A stretch of 64,000 bases of DNA from Spirometra erinaceieuropaei (Eukaryota > Platyhelminthes > Cestoda > Diphyllobothriidea > Diphyllobothriidae): NCBI GenBank assembly GCA_902702965.1, contig CACRXP010000396.1:541250-605249 (forward strand). Direction: 5' to 3'. Below are positions 63,236-64,000 of this stretch, in pieces. A program made the translations under genes and the position numbers. Under the pieces are notes generated by a model. It was given only the letters and a program-made list of their open reading frames with translations, made no database searches and had not been told where the DNA came from. Position 1 is the first letter of the stretch. The number at the start of each line of letters is the position of its first letter.

Positions 63236-63649
63236 TACATTGAAGAAAGATGCCTTCAGAATCCGCATCTCAACCCTCCTGACTGCCGCAGCTGGCACGA
63301 CGCAGAGAACTCCGTATGCACTTTCCGACCCCCGCAAAATCCACTTGACTTGGCCTCATCGAACCGCATTTCGCAGGCAAGTGAGATGTGCACATGCTCT
63401 ACCTGCAACATTTCACTGTCACGATGACGATGACAAATCCCACTGTGCGATGTGGCCTCCATGCTGATCGTTCACGTGTATATGTGCATGTGATTGAGCA
63501 GGTATGTGAGTTAGCTCGGTGCCCTCTAAACGGTCCACGTGTTAGATGCGCTGGACCAACACGGGGGCCACATCGGACTCTGGCAGGCGTTATCTGTGCG
63601 CAATAACAAATGCCAACACTTGCGGGGTGCGCAGGCAGACCCTGTTGTC

Positions 63650-64000
63650 GGCAATCGTCGTACAACTGGACCTCTGCCACCACCCCATTTTTTGTGGTCA
63701 AAATCCTGGTCATTTGTTTGTGGACCAGGGGGTGCGGAGTGGAGCGCCAAGGCGAGGATCCGTCCGAGCCATCCACCTGCGGCCTCCCACGTCTCCGGTC
63801 TTCTTGACTTGGTCTTGACACCGGGCTCAAACGGGGGAGGAGGAGGGAGTGTAGGTAGATGCTACACAAGTCTACTGGCACTATAAACCCCTGCGTAAGT
63901 CAATGTCCCCGCTCCCACAATGCAGTCTGTGGGGCACATGGTGGACATCGTCGAAATCGACGGTCGAACTGTCATGTGCATTAGCTCAATAGTGTCCCCC
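63650..64000 (-). repeat. Repeat R4, copy 4, reaching the window edge
   Basis: Minus strand: gacagttcgaccgtcgattt, gatgtccaccatgtgcccca, acttacgcaggggtttatag, gcatctacctacactccctc and gaccaggattttgacca. It is the longest R4 copy and may continue beyond the window. From 63240 to 63650 nothing was recognised. Confidence 0.6.

Noticed and set aside
63399..63881. A 160-codon minus-strand ORF as a protein gene
   Set aside because: It runs across an R4 repeat, has low-complexity Arg/Pro/Ser content and no match among R4 copies in the same frame.

Overview
The window looks like nuclear DNA from a repeat-rich metazoan, most probably a parasitic flatworm and perhaps a tapeworm with a large genome. 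That placement is inference. It rests on long introns packed with retroelements, Penelope-like elements (PLEs) with GIY-YIG endonucleases, CR1/jockey-type LINEs, a Merlin remnant, degenerate TTAGGG repeats, and secreted GPI-type carbonic anhydrases like the tegumental enzymes of flatworms. Nothing here is bacterial: there are no operons, ribosome binding sites or CRISPR arrays.

The host genes are three paralogous alpha-carbonic anhydrases. CA-1 (+) has exons 2-5 between 3462 and 7577; its exon 1 was not found. CA-2 (+) is complete in five exons from 15373 to 35202. CA-3 (-) is complete in five exons from 56768 down to 48403. Exons 2, 3 and 4 are 213, 152 and 330 nt in all three genes, and exon 1 is 58 nt in both genes where it is visible. 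Intron phases are the same throughout (1, 1, 0, 0). Each protein keeps the three zinc histidines, the proton-shuttle His, the Glu/Thr gate and the two cysteines of extracellular CAs. CA-2 and CA-3 end in a hydrophobic GPI-type tail. CA-1 stops before it, and the hydrophobic tail lies in a shifted frame. CA-1 also uses a GC-AG intron. A tRNA-Val(AAC) gene with a Pol III terminator lies antisense in CA-2 intron 3.

Most of the rest is mobile DNA. There are about a dozen copies of a ~995-bp palindromic MITE with TA target duplications, and a tRNA-derived SINE. One LINE has an intact EN-RT ORF (26483-29479) and sits in CA-2 intron 3; other LINE copies are decayed. At least four PLE lineages are present. 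A DNA transposon has been rearranged into a ~3-kb palindrome (37859-40950). Several further short repeat families also occur. Nesting is often explicit: MITE into PLE RT, SINE into MITE, PLE into a ribozyme repeat, LINE into PLE.

The most unusual content is two hammerhead-ribozyme families. Family A is a minimal type with a palindromic ACGU stem III and lies in PLE tails. Family B belongs to a separate ~350-bp repeat and appears as about nine full, partial or decayed motifs, including a head-to-tail dimer at 47000-47600 with a 346-bp period. Its stem I is CCCA/UGGG, its consensus stem II is GCCGA/UCGGC with a long loop, and its stem III is a palindrome. The dimer resembles retrozymes or the schistosome SM-alpha ribozyme SINE, and is the best candidate here for an undescribed system.
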